Under the pieces are notes generated by a model, which had not been told where the DNA came from, ran no database searches, and saw only the letters and a list, made by a program, of their open reading frames with translations. Of a DNA stretch of 64,000 bases, positions 17,332 through 25,112 are shown piece after piece (within the stretch, counting starts at the first letter, position 1; each line of letters opens with the position of its first letter). A program made the position numbers and the translations under genes. This DNA is from an uncultured Marvinbryantia sp. (GTDB lineage Bacteria; Bacillota; Clostridia; Lachnospirales; Lachnospiraceae). The stretch is from contig CAKRRF010000010.1 of the NCBI GenBank assembly GCA_934394985.1, positions 1 through 64,000 of the forward strand, read 5' to 3'.

Positions 17332-17486
17332 TAATACCTGTAAATGGTTGATGTATTAACTTGTGTATATGCATTTCCTGTAATAAGGTCTGGCGTCCAA
17401 TTGGACCATGATCCATAATTTGCTCTTGCTCCTACCGTTAAGTTTATACTTTGTGAATAAGTCTTTCCATTAACGCGCATTCGCAT
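17316..17486 (-). pseudogene. Fragment of an unrelated secreted-protein gene
   Basis: An open stretch of 56 residues beginning MRMRVNGKTYSQSINLTVGA, continuing NYGSWSNWTPDLITGNAYTQ and ending IYRYYCSVA. It overlaps the truncated ends of the genes on either side and has no ribosome site. It looks like a captured piece of a third gene left between two recombination junctions. Confidence 0.4.
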
Positions 17487-17519
17487 CTTTTTGTTTATTC
17501 ACCGATGGTTTTGCCGCAA

Positions 17520-17918
17520 TCATTCCGCAGTTTTACTTTTCAAATATTTTACACGAGTATAATGTTCTATTTCCCCTAGTCCTGGCTGCCTGTAATTTTC
17601 AGAATCAAGATAATATGTACCAAATTCCCCTCTGACTGGAGTTACATACTTATATAAACTCCTTATCTTTGTGCCATCATATCCATAAACATTAATCTTG
17701 TTTCTTGCGTTTGAAATAAATAATTCCTTTATTCCATCCTGATTAATGTCTTGTAATGCAAAACATTCTATCTGCATTCCCTCATATGAACCAGATCTCA
17801 ACATCTTTTCATACGCCTGCAATGCATTTGTTGATTTACCTGCCGCAAAGACTGTCGTATCCGCCATAAGTAACATACATGCAAAAATAAACAAACATAT
17901 TTTCTTTAGCATTTTCAT
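17520..17918 (-). CDS. Secreted D-x-N-x-D-G protein, probably 3'-truncated
   Basis: About 132 residues with a signal peptide (MKMLKKICLFIFACMLLMADTTVFA). It carries the calcium-loop-like DINQDGIKELFI typical of the small secreted family in this window (compare 19138, 24413, 45107). Relatives run 80 or more residues further; here the frame ends right after YTRVKYLKSK at a junction with foreign sequence. Start chosen as the ATG six bases after AGGAGG. Function unknown. Confidence 0.6.
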   Translation of the reverse strand: MKMLKKICLFIFACMLLMADTTVFAAGKSTNALQAYEKMLRSGSYEGMQIECFALQDINQDGIKELFISNARNKINVYGYDGTKIRSLYKYVTPVRGEFGTYYLDSENYRQPGLGEIEHYTRVKYLKSKTAE

Positions 17919-17935
17919 ATTCATCCTCCTAACAA

Positions 17936-17970
17936 CAGGCGAGCCATCCGATGTTATCGGACAGCCTGCT
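17936..17970 (-). terminator. Hairpin after the YARHG gene, repeated from the hydrolase locus
   Basis: Imperfect stem CAGGC-AG-CATCCGAT / ATCGGA-AGCCTG. The 24-base core also forms the hairpin at 5131-5165. Likely terminator of the 17985-19103 gene. Confidence 0.5.
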
Positions 17971-17984
17971 CATTACTCCGTCTG

Positions 17985-19103
17985 TTAAGAACTTATTTTT
18001 ATTGAATCTGCTACTCCGTTCTGGATCTCTATGATAAATCCAAGACCACTGTCTTTCGTTTCTTGTATAATCTGGAAAAATCCATCCTGCGTATATTCGA
18101 CTGGTGCTCCGGTTCCGCCACATGTAAAATACTGTGTATTCTCATCGCATACAATGATTCTCTTACCATTCTTCAAATATCCTTCTTCTGAAGAATCGTA
18201 TTGACTTTCGTTGTAATACTGGTTCAAGCTCCCATGAATAATAATTTCTCCATCCTGAATCTCATATTCACATAATGTTCCGAGAAAACTTTCTCCGGCT
18301 ATCTGAGGATAGCCCCGCATTTCTGATTTCATACTTGCAAAATAGACACCGTCTGTGAGATTTCCAAAATCTGTTTCATCCAATATATAATCCATGAGAT
18401 CGCATAAATATTCCGCATCTCCCATTTCACCTGTGATTGGATCCCTTGTTGCCATATAGACTTCCCCAGATGCTTTGTCTACATAATAATAGGAATAAGC
18501 TCCCGTGTACGACCGCAATGCAAATATATAGATATCTTCATTTTCTTCACTTAACATCAGCCAGCCTGAATTTCTATATAATGACGCCATATCTATCTCA
18601 TTCTCATCAAGGTACAAATATAAGGCATCATACACCTGATCTGCCGTCAGTTCTCCTTCTTTTGTCTCTCTTTTTTGTTCCACTGCTGTAATATCATATC
18701 CTGGCTGATCCAATACGTATCCTTCTGAATTATTTTTCTTCTCTGCTGCCAGTAAGAATTTTCCATTCTGTTTTTCATAATCATTCAGTGAATTTTCATC
18801 AAACTCATCCGGAGAAATAATTCCCACATACCAGTCCTTTGTCTGAAAATATTCATTTAATTCGGCTGATCGAAAGCATCTTCCATGTCTTGCATAAATT
18901 TCATTTCTGGCATAATTTAGCTTCTGCAAAGAAAATCCTGCAATATCTACATCTGTTAAATAAACAGAATCACTTTGTGGCAACAAATATTCATTTGCCT
19001 TCACATTCAGAGACATGAAAGTCAGCAGCAGACCAAAACATAAGCTTAATAACAGCATTTTTTCTTTATTATGCCTTTCGGCATACATCTTTTTTGTAGT
19101 CAT
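17985..19103 (-). CDS. Secreted YARHG-domain protein
   Basis: A 372-residue exported protein. The signal peptide is at residues 15-37. A YARHG domain follows at about 55-105, with the namesake motif in LNYARNEIYARHGRCF and the closing EYFQTKDWYVGI. Residues 165-260 (LTADQVYDALYLYLDENE, then FALRSYTGAYSYYYVD) match the C-terminal domain of the 56497-57594 pseudo-amidase, showing module exchange. YARHG domains are extracellular and of unknown function, likely wall- or peptidoglycan-associated. Start follows GAGGAAAGG. Confidence 0.85.
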   Translation of the reverse strand: MTTKKMYAERHNKEKMLLLSLCFGLLLTFMSLNVKANEYLLPQSDSVYLTDVDIAGFSLQKLNYARNEIYARHGRCFRSAELNEYFQTKDWYVGIISPDEFDENSLNDYEKQNGKFLLAAEKKNNSEGYVLDQPGYDITAVEQKRETKEGELTADQVYDALYLYLDENEIDMASLYRNSGWLMLSEENEDIYIFALRSYTGAYSYYYVDKASGEVYMATRDPITGEMGDAEYLCDLMDYILDETDFGNLTDGVYFASMKSEMRGYPQIAGESFLGTLCEYEIQDGEIIIHGSLNQYYNESQYDSSEEGYLKNGKRIIVCDENTQYFTCGGTGAPVEYTQDGFFQIIQETKDSGLGFIIEIQNGVADSIKISS

Positions 19104-19137
19104 ATCCTTTCCTCGCTTTTATACTCTTTCCGAACAA

Positions 19138-19791
19138 TCACTTCAAATATCTTCTTCTATTTGACGATGTGTTTTTATAAAATTTATATTTAGTAAATCT
19201 TGTTTTTCCGACAACTTTTTTTAAGGCTCTGTCAAAGTAAGCTTTTGAAACAGATTTATTATTCCAAGTATATCCGGTAGTTGCCCATTTTCGTGTTCCA
19301 TAATTATATCGAACTGACTTTCCGCCAAGCGTCCGTTTTGATATTCTTTCATAACTATACGATCCTAATCCTGTCCATGAATAATTATCCAGATATACAT
19401 TCTTTTTCTTATAATATCCTAATGTTGAACGTAGATCGAGACCTAACTCAGAAACACGTACCACTCTTCCATTTCGATATGTATACATCACTCCATACCC
19501 TGCCATATGGTATGAATCTGGTGTATACAAAACCAATTCCGGCACGTCATTATTATCAATATATGCCACTGCAAAATAGCAGTTTTTCGCCCGACCAGTT
19601 CTCATATTCGGTCGATCTGTCCATTTCAGATACCTGTTTTTTGACAGAAAACTCGCATATGCTTTCATTGCTTTTGTTTTCTGTGATGCTGCCTGTGTAG
19701 TCGTACTGGTGAACATTAATACAAATACCAACATTAACAAACCTGCCATAATTCTTCCATTAACTTTTACAGATATTTTTCTCTCTCTCAT
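19138..19791 (-). CDS. Small secreted protein, D-x-D-x-N-D-x-P-E-L family
   Basis: A 217-residue exported protein with signal peptide (GLLMLVFVLMFTSTTTQAAS). After cleavage comes KTKAMKAYASFLSKNRYLKW and the acidic loop AYIDNNDVPELVLY, which resembles EF-hand/VCBS-type repeats. The C-end is basic (KFYKNTSSNRRRYLK), as in the 45107 and 24413 products. No catalytic motif. Start has AGGAG. Paralogues in this window suggest a locally expanded family. Confidence 0.78.
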   Translation of the reverse strand: MRERKISVKVNGRIMAGLLMLVFVLMFTSTTTQAASQKTKAMKAYASFLSKNRYLKWTDRPNMRTGRAKNCYFAVAYIDNNDVPELVLYTPDSYHMAGYGVMYTYRNGRVVRVSELGLDLRSTLGYYKKKNVYLDNYSWTGLGSYSYERISKRTLGGKSVRYNYGTRKWATTGYTWNNKSVSKAYFDRALKKVVGKTRFTKYKFYKNTSSNRRRYLK

Positions 19792-19862
19792 TCTCTTCTC
19801 CTCCTTCTGGTATATAATTTTTCTCCATATGAATCATCATAGTACACAAAGTTTCTCCCACA

Positions 19863-21056
19863 TTAATCTGCCATAAACAACCCATTGAAAATCTGAAATA
19901 ACTCTCCATAGTCTATATCTTCTGTGCAAAACCATCCTCCTTCTGTTTCTGCATCATCTGGGATGTCATCTGCATATTCTATGTAGACCCATTCCTCTCC
20001 ATCTGTATATGGAATGTGAACATTGCCTGGGGTCATCAAATATCCCTCGTCTCCATTAATCTCATCCGCAACCCAAATATCTTCCTCCAATCCGTAGGTG
20101 TCTGACAATACATCAATCAATTCATATACATCTTCCTCGATTTCTTCCAATTCTTCATACTCGTTCAATTTCCATTTTGCATACCGGTTCTGAGTTTGAA
20201 TCACTCTGCATCGCACCTGACCATATAATATACCATCATCCACGTACAGATTTTTCACAAAGGAATCAATTTCTCCTATATTTTTCAGTTCTCCGTCTTC
20301 ATATTGTAGAAATGTGCTTACAGGATCGTCGCTCGGTCCATTATCATATACAATCAGATCTATATGCTCCCCGTCTAAACTAACACCGTACAACGTGCCA
20401 TATATAATATATCCTGTTCCAGTTGCTGCTTCTTCTCCGTCTATTTCTATCCAATATTCACGTCCGTATGCCATTCCATTATTTTCATATTCTTCATCCA
20501 CAATAATGGAAATCTCTTCATCAACTCCGTCTGCATCCAGATCCATGGAAATATTTGATCCCAATTCTACAATATCTCCATTTAGCATATCTTCTATATC
20601 TTCGTCAGATATCGTTTCCGGTTCATCTTCCCACTCATCTGTCAACATCCCAGCAGATCCCTGATCCAACTGGTATCCACCCGGTTCCAGTTTTTCTTCT
20701 CTACTCAAAAGAAACTTTACATTTTCTTTTTCATATTGATTCAACATATTCGAATCAAATTCCTCTGGTGAATACACAGGCATATACCAGTCCTGAGATT
20801 CAAAATAATCCATCAGTTCTTCTGAATTAAATTCACGCCCGTATTTTGCAAAAATCTCGTTTCTGGCATAATTCAGTTCCTGTGCATCCATACCTTCTAT
20901 ATCTTGATCTGTCAGATAATACTCAGAACTTTCCGGCAAAATATAGTAATCTGCTGCAAATACCTGCCTCTGTTCCGTTTTCACTTCTACACTACTGATG
21001 CATCCTGCTGTCAACGCAGTGGAAATCATGAATCTTATCATTCTTTTTTGGTTCAT
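19863..21056 (-). CDS. Secreted YARHG-domain protein with acidic C-terminal region
   Basis: A 397-residue exported protein. The signal peptide lies in residues 1-35 and the YARHG domain at about 50-110 (ELNYARNEIFAKYGREFNSE, then FESQDWYMPVYSPEEFD). Next come an acidic linker and a region with DLDADGVDEEISIIVDEEYEN, an EF-hand-like calcium loop, and a beta-rich C-terminus. It is closely related to the 23345-24400 product over the first 130 residues, after which they diverge. Start follows GGGAGAAG. Role unknown, likely at the cell surface. Confidence 0.83.
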   Translation of the reverse strand: MNQKRMIRFMISTALTAGCISSVEVKTEQRQVFAADYYILPESSEYYLTDQDIEGMDAQELNYARNEIFAKYGREFNSEELMDYFESQDWYMPVYSPEEFDSNMLNQYEKENVKFLLSREEKLEPGGYQLDQGSAGMLTDEWEDEPETISDEDIEDMLNGDIVELGSNISMDLDADGVDEEISIIVDEEYENNGMAYGREYWIEIDGEEAATGTGYIIYGTLYGVSLDGEHIDLIVYDNGPSDDPVSTFLQYEDGELKNIGEIDSFVKNLYVDDGILYGQVRCRVIQTQNRYAKWKLNEYEELEEIEEDVYELIDVLSDTYGLEEDIWVADEINGDEGYLMTPGNVHIPYTDGEEWVYIEYADDIPDDAETEGGWFCTEDIDYGELFQIFNGLFMAD

Positions 21057-21082
21057 CTCACTTCTCCCCTCTTCTGAATCAC

Positions 21083-21551
21083 CTATTTAACTTCTTGAAA
21101 TATATTTAAAAACCTCTTTTGGCGCAATACCTTTTTTTCCAATTCTGAAAGTTCATCTGGTATATCAAAATTAGCTACCCACATATCTTCGATGGTATTA
21201 TGATCCTCATTCCAGTAAAATGTAATACAGTTATCATATATTTCATATTCCTTTGAATCTGGATGTCCTTCTACCTTCTCTGGTCTGTCAATTTCTGAAT
21301 CAAACGTATATACAGAAACGTTTTCCTTCTTTTTTACCGGTTCACCATATACATCTTCAATTTCTTTCTTCATAGACTTCATGCTGATTCCTTTTTCTGT
21401 TACCAAATCTGCGGATGCATATTCGTATGAATTTTTTTCCAAATATGTAGATATCACAGTTACATAACAGTCCTTTGTTCTTTTCATTCGATCTGAATAA
21501 TTTGTAAGTTCAATTGTTATATGTTTTCCATTATTTGTCTTGGTTCTGTCT
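21083..21551 (-). pseudogene. 3' fragment of a kinase-ectodomain-like gene
   Basis: An open frame starting without a start codon at about 21569 (TRFVELGKDRTK) and ending at 21083; the first ATG gives only 134 residues without a signal peptide. The order of motifs RFVELGKD, KDCYVTVISTYLEK, EDVYGEPVKKKE resembles the C-terminal domain of the 27831-30173 kinase (RFVTLEKDS, IKEVFGEPI). It overlaps the end of the SH3 gene in another frame, as if two genes were joined out of frame. A short protein could still be made from the ATG at 21487. Confidence 0.5.
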
Positions 21552-21875
21552 TTACCAAGTTCTACGAAACGAGTTTGTTAAATCTACCCAACCTGTCACC
21601 CCATTAACAGTCGTGTACCCCCAGTTTCCTATTGTATATCTAACATAACAATCTACCGTATATAAAATTCTACAAAGAACTTCTGCATCCTGTGACGGTG
21701 CACTTCTTACTTTTATTTCAAGTTCTTCATTGACATTCCAAAAATACCATTCACCTTTTTCTTCCCCAATTTCCTCCCAGTTGTCATTATTTTCCCAATC
21801 ATTCGCACTGACAGTATTTGACATTCCAAATAAGCATATCAACATTACGCCCAAAGCACATAATTTCCATTTCAT
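21552..21875 (-). CDS. Secreted SH3-like protein, probably truncated
   Basis: A 107-residue exported protein: signal peptide (LCALGVMLICLFGMSNTVSA), then one bacterial SH3-like domain (EIKVRSAPSQDAEVLCRILY, then NWGYTTVNGVTGWVDL). The domain closely parallels the first SH3-like domain of the 32812 kinase ectodomain (NWGYTVVDGISGWVNM). The frame ends in SFRRTW where unrelated sequence begins, so the original protein was probably longer. Start follows a GAGGAAAGCAGG site. Confidence 0.65.
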   Translation of the reverse strand: MKWKLCALGVMLICLFGMSNTVSANDWENNDNWEEIGEEKGEWYFWNVNEELEIKVRSAPSQDAEVLCRILYTVDCYVRYTIGNWGYTTVNGVTGWVDLTNSFRRTW

Positions 21876-21925
21876 TTTTTCCTGCTTTCCTCGTGTTGAT
21901 CTGTCTTTCTATTCTTTTAATTTAG

Positions 21926-21971
21926 CATAAAAAAAACGCAATTTTGTTCTATGACATAAACTGCGTTTTTT
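21926..21971 (-). repeat. Covarying hairpin repeat, copy 3
   Basis: AAAAAAACGCA / TGCGTTTTTT stem with loop ATTTTGTTCTATGACATAAAC, 50 bases upstream of the SH3 gene. On the minus strand the T tract is followed by TATGCTAAA. Confidence 0.8.
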
Positions 21972-22007
21972 CTTACATTATTTGTTCATTGCTAATTCCA
22001 CCACATC

Positions 22008-22037
22008 AAAAAAACGGAGATCTCCATCCCCGTTTTT
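22008..22037 (-). terminator. Rpn-type terminator, copy 3
   Basis: AAAAACGGGGA / TCTCCGTTTTT stem after the second full Rpn gene. Confidence 0.7.
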
Positions 22038-22099
22038 CCTGCTGTTATTCTTTCGTCTGTGTTGTTTTCACTTCATTTACCTTTTAACTTTGTTCTGAG

Positions 22100-23095
22100 T
22101 TATTTCTCTGCTTCTAATCTGGCAAGTTTTTTCCGCAATTCCACCAGTTCTGCTTCCGCAGCATTTGCACGTTCTTCTGCTGCATCCGCACGTTCTTTTT
22201 CTCTCGCAGTATTCCTTCGTTCAGCCTGTATGTCCATCTTTTCTGCATGTTCAAATAAGATTCCCATACCACGCCCTCCTATCTCGCCCATCAGCTCCCG
22301 GGCTTCTTCATTTGGAACATTCATCTGCTTTAATAATGCCCACAGTACCTTTTCTATTATCGCTTTTATCTCTTCCGGTGCTTTTTCATATATTTTATTC
22401 ACAAATTCTTTTGCTTCTTCTGTGAATTTCTCCCAGTCACCCGGATTTTGTATCTTATTAATCAGCATCACGAGAGCCATTTCATCTCCCTTTTCGCTGA
22501 GTTCCTCATTCGTATATTGATGCACACTTACTACATGGTATCTGAAATCCGGTATGTACTCACTCATTTCTTCTGCAAACTCAATCCGATCCTTCAGATG
22601 TAAATCTGCCGTCCATTTATCTTCTCCTTCATAATATACAAACGGAATGATCAATGGATAACGAAATGATTTTCTCCGATTTGCATCCTTCTTAATCGCA
22701 TTCTGCTTCGTTTTGTAATCATGCCATATGACACTCATATAGCGCAGCAACTGCATGGCTACATCATAATCCACTGCGCTTTTATGCTCTATCAGAGAGA
22801 TTACATAAATCTCACGATCTGGTGTACCGTCTGCCCTATGCAAATACACTTTCTTGATGGTATCCGATTCAAATTCAATTCCGAGAAATGCCTGATATCG
22901 TTTTGACACATCTTCAATATCTTCTGGTTTCACCCCGGAAAGCATCTGAATTCCAGTATAATTACTCAGGAACTGGCTGGTCAGGCGATTGCTTTTGAAG
23001 ATCTCATGACCATTCACATCCCGCACATGAGATGTTGCATCGTAGTCCGTGTGCTTTTCTCTTTTGTTCTGTGACTGTGGTTCTTTCTTCATCAT
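22100..23095 (-). CDS. Rpn family recombination-promoting nuclease / putative transposase, copy 2
   Basis: A 331-residue protein virtually identical to the 14173-15189 product, differing at KIYEKAPE versus MVYEKAPE and by lacking one AEERANA heptad in the coiled coil. The nuclease core is intact. DNA identity extends into about 60 bases of 5' leader, then ends against the remnant of a YARHG-type gene at 23179-23316, so this copy probably inserted there. The 3' leader before the terminator has diverged more than the coding region. Confidence 0.92.
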   Translation of the reverse strand: MMKKEPQSQNKREKHTDYDATSHVRDVNGHEIFKSNRLTSQFLSNYTGIQMLSGVKPEDIEDVSKRYQAFLGIEFESDTIKKVYLHRADGTPDREIYVISLIEHKSAVDYDVAMQLLRYMSVIWHDYKTKQNAIKKDANRRKSFRYPLIIPFVYYEGEDKWTADLHLKDRIEFAEEMSEYIPDFRYHVVSVHQYTNEELSEKGDEMALVMLINKIQNPGDWEKFTEEAKEFVNKIYEKAPEEIKAIIEKVLWALLKQMNVPNEEARELMGEIGGRGMGILFEHAEKMDIQAERRNTAREKERADAAEERANAAEAELVELRKKLARLEAEK

Positions 23096-23178
23096 ACCTC
23101 CGTATTCGAAAACAAGTCACAGACAAAAGATGTCTACAAAGTTACTGTAGCATAAACACTCCATCTCTACAAGATATA

Positions 23179-23316
23179 TTACAAATAATTCAACAAATAT
23201 TCACTTCCATACGCTTTCACTTGCAAAACTGTTAATACGAAAAATAATCCCAAACATAAGCTTATAAAAGCTGTTTCTCTTTCTTGTTTTTTTCTCTACT
23301 TATTCTTTCCGTGCAT
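23179..23316 (-). pseudogene. Signal-peptide remnant of a YARHG-type gene
   Basis: A good AGGAGG site and ATG at 23316 lead into a reading frame with a TAG at codon 7. Beyond it the same frame encodes FISLCLGLFFVLTVLQVKAY then GSEYLLNYL. This matches the 17985 protein's signal region (LLLSLCFGLLLTFMSLNVKA then NEYLLP). The match ends where the Rpn copy 2 flank begins. Dead fragment. Confidence 0.6.
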
Positions 23317-23344
23317 GTACCTCCTGTTCTTATGTCTAAACTAT

Positions 23345-24400
23345 TTACGCCTCTCCCTGTTCTGCAAGATACAGGACATACAATACTTCATCCAAATCCA
23401 TATCTACCTGTTCTCTTTCAAAGACGATATCTGTATCTCGGCATTCTTCACTTATTTCCGACCAGATATCCCCATATTCGTCCTCTGTAATTTCATTGCC
23501 ATCTCTATCATAATAAGTTCCTTCATCGCCTTCTGCCATACCTTCACAAAGAATCGTCTGATTCCAATCCTCATCATAAAGTCCAAGCCAGCTATGAAAA
23601 TAATAATCCCCTTCGCTATTTCCTTCCATAATGACAAGACCTGTCTCATCAGTTTCCAGATCGTCGTATTGTCCAAGTTCGATACCCCAATCACTAAATA
23701 CACATTCTACTTCTCCATCTTCAATATCAAGAATCGCCGCCTGCGCATTTGCAGATGCGCCTGGTCCTCTCAACCAGATCTCAACTCTGTCGTCTTGATC
23801 AAAATCAGCGATTGTTATTTTCTGAACCAGTATTTCATCCTCTGTATATTCATCCTGTATATTTTTAATGATATTATTTAGTCCCTGTTCCTGAACATAT
23901 TGATAATACAACTTCATATCTTCGTGAAACGATTCCTCCGCAAAATACTCGCGATAAAGTTCCCATTCATCTGTCTCATCAATCTCGTCTTCCCATCCAT
24001 CATCTTCCTCAAAGCTATATCCCGGCTGATCCAACTGGTATCCCCATGGCATTAATTTCTTTTCTTCCTTCAGCAAGAATGTCACATTTTCTTTTTCATA
24101 TTCATTCAATACACTTGAATCAAATTCTTCTGGTGAGTAAATTGGAACATACCAGTCCTGAGACTCAAAATAATCCATCAGTTCTTCTGAATTAAATTCA
24201 CGCCCATATCTGGCAAAAATCTCATTTCTGGCATAATTCAATTCCTGCGCATCCATACCAACAATATCATCTTCGTCCAGATAATAATATTCACTTCCTG
24301 GAAGTATATAATCATCATAGGCAGCCACATTTGCCTCGGCAATCATTCCAGATAATAACATTATCGCACTAAAAGTTGTGATCATCTTACTATTCATCAT
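23345..24400 (-). CDS. Secreted YARHG-domain protein
   Basis: A 351-residue exported acidic protein. The signal peptide (TFSAIMLLSGMIAEANVAA) is followed by a YARHG domain at about 45-105 (LNYARNEIFARYGREF, then FESQDWYVPIYSPEEF). The rest carries a calcium-loop-like segment (ITIADFDQDDRVEIWL) and a beta-rich region. It is nearly identical to the 19863 product over the first 125 residues. The start at 24400 lies after GAGGAC and 13 bases past the upstream gene's stop, so the two are probably co-transcribed. Confidence 0.82.
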   Translation of the reverse strand: MMNSKMITTFSAIMLLSGMIAEANVAAYDDYILPGSEYYYLDEDDIVGMDAQELNYARNEIFARYGREFNSEELMDYFESQDWYVPIYSPEEFDSSVLNEYEKENVTFLLKEEKKLMPWGYQLDQPGYSFEEDDGWEDEIDETDEWELYREYFAEESFHEDMKLYYQYVQEQGLNNIIKNIQDEYTEDEILVQKITIADFDQDDRVEIWLRGPGASANAQAAILDIEDGEVECVFSDWGIELGQYDDLETDETGLVIMEGNSEGDYYFHSWLGLYDEDWNQTILCEGMAEGDEGTYYDRDGNEITEDEYGDIWSEISEECRDTDIVFEREQVDMDLDEVLYVLYLAEQGEA

Positions 24401-24412
24401 ACCAGTCCTCAC

Positions 24413-25069
24413 TTATCGCAATTTCTTTTTCCTGTTTGTCTTTGTATTTCCTACAAAATAAGCCTTCTTCACTTTAGAATTTGTAAAATATTTGCTTTCG
24501 TATTTTTTATATGTCTTGTATGAACAGTTGTACCATGCTCCATTCTTTACATAGCCACAGTTTCTGGTTGCATTGCTCCAACGATCATAAGATGTTGAAA
24601 TGCTGATTTTGAATGTTTCTGTTAATTTATTCTTTTTCATACTCAGCAAACGATAGCCCCACATACCGGTTCCGCCATGTTCTGCTACAATCAATGCTTT
24701 CTTTGATTTGCTATATCTGACATAATTGCCTTTTCTGTCATTTTCCCACACAATTCCGGCCCATTCTTCAACACATCGTACTTTGCCATTTTTGTATGTA
24801 AATACATTAATGATACGGATGCCATTATCTGTTGTTATCAGTTCTGGGATTCCATTTTTATCAATATCTGCTATCGTAAATGAATCCAGCGAATAAAATC
24901 TCTGTCTTCCTGAATAATATCCCTTTTCCAGGAAACGGCTATACGCCTTCATTGCTTTTGTTCTCTGTGATGCTGCCTGCGTGGTCATACTGCTGCACAC
25001 TAAAACAAGCAGTAGCATAAGTAATCCCCACCACTTCTGATTATGTTTTCTGTTCTTTTTTGATCTCAT
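24413..25069 (-). CDS. Small secreted protein, D-x-D-x-x-G-x-P-E-L family
   Basis: A 218-residue exported protein with signal peptide (WGLLMLLLVLVCSSMTTQAA). It shares RTKAMKAYSRFLEKGYYSGR and the loop IADIDKNGIPELITTD with the 19138 and 45107 proteins, and has the same basic C-end. The start at 25069 follows AGGAGGG; a longer reading into the kinase gene is rejected. It lies 44 bases downstream of the kinase/pseudo-amidase gene and 13 bases before a YARHG gene, so it may share regulation with the kinase. Confidence 0.8.
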   Translation of the reverse strand: MRSKKNRKHNQKWWGLLMLLLVLVCSSMTTQAASQRTKAMKAYSRFLEKGYYSGRQRFYSLDSFTIADIDKNGIPELITTDNGIRIINVFTYKNGKVRCVEEWAGIVWENDRKGNYVRYSKSKKALIVAEHGGTGMWGYRLLSMKKNKLTETFKISISTSYDRWSNATRNCGYVKNGAWYNCSYKTYKKYESKYFTNSKVKKAYFVGNTKTNRKKKLR

Positions 25070-25112
25070 AATTCTTCCCTCCTGTTTATTTACTTCTACA
25101 TTTTTAAATATT

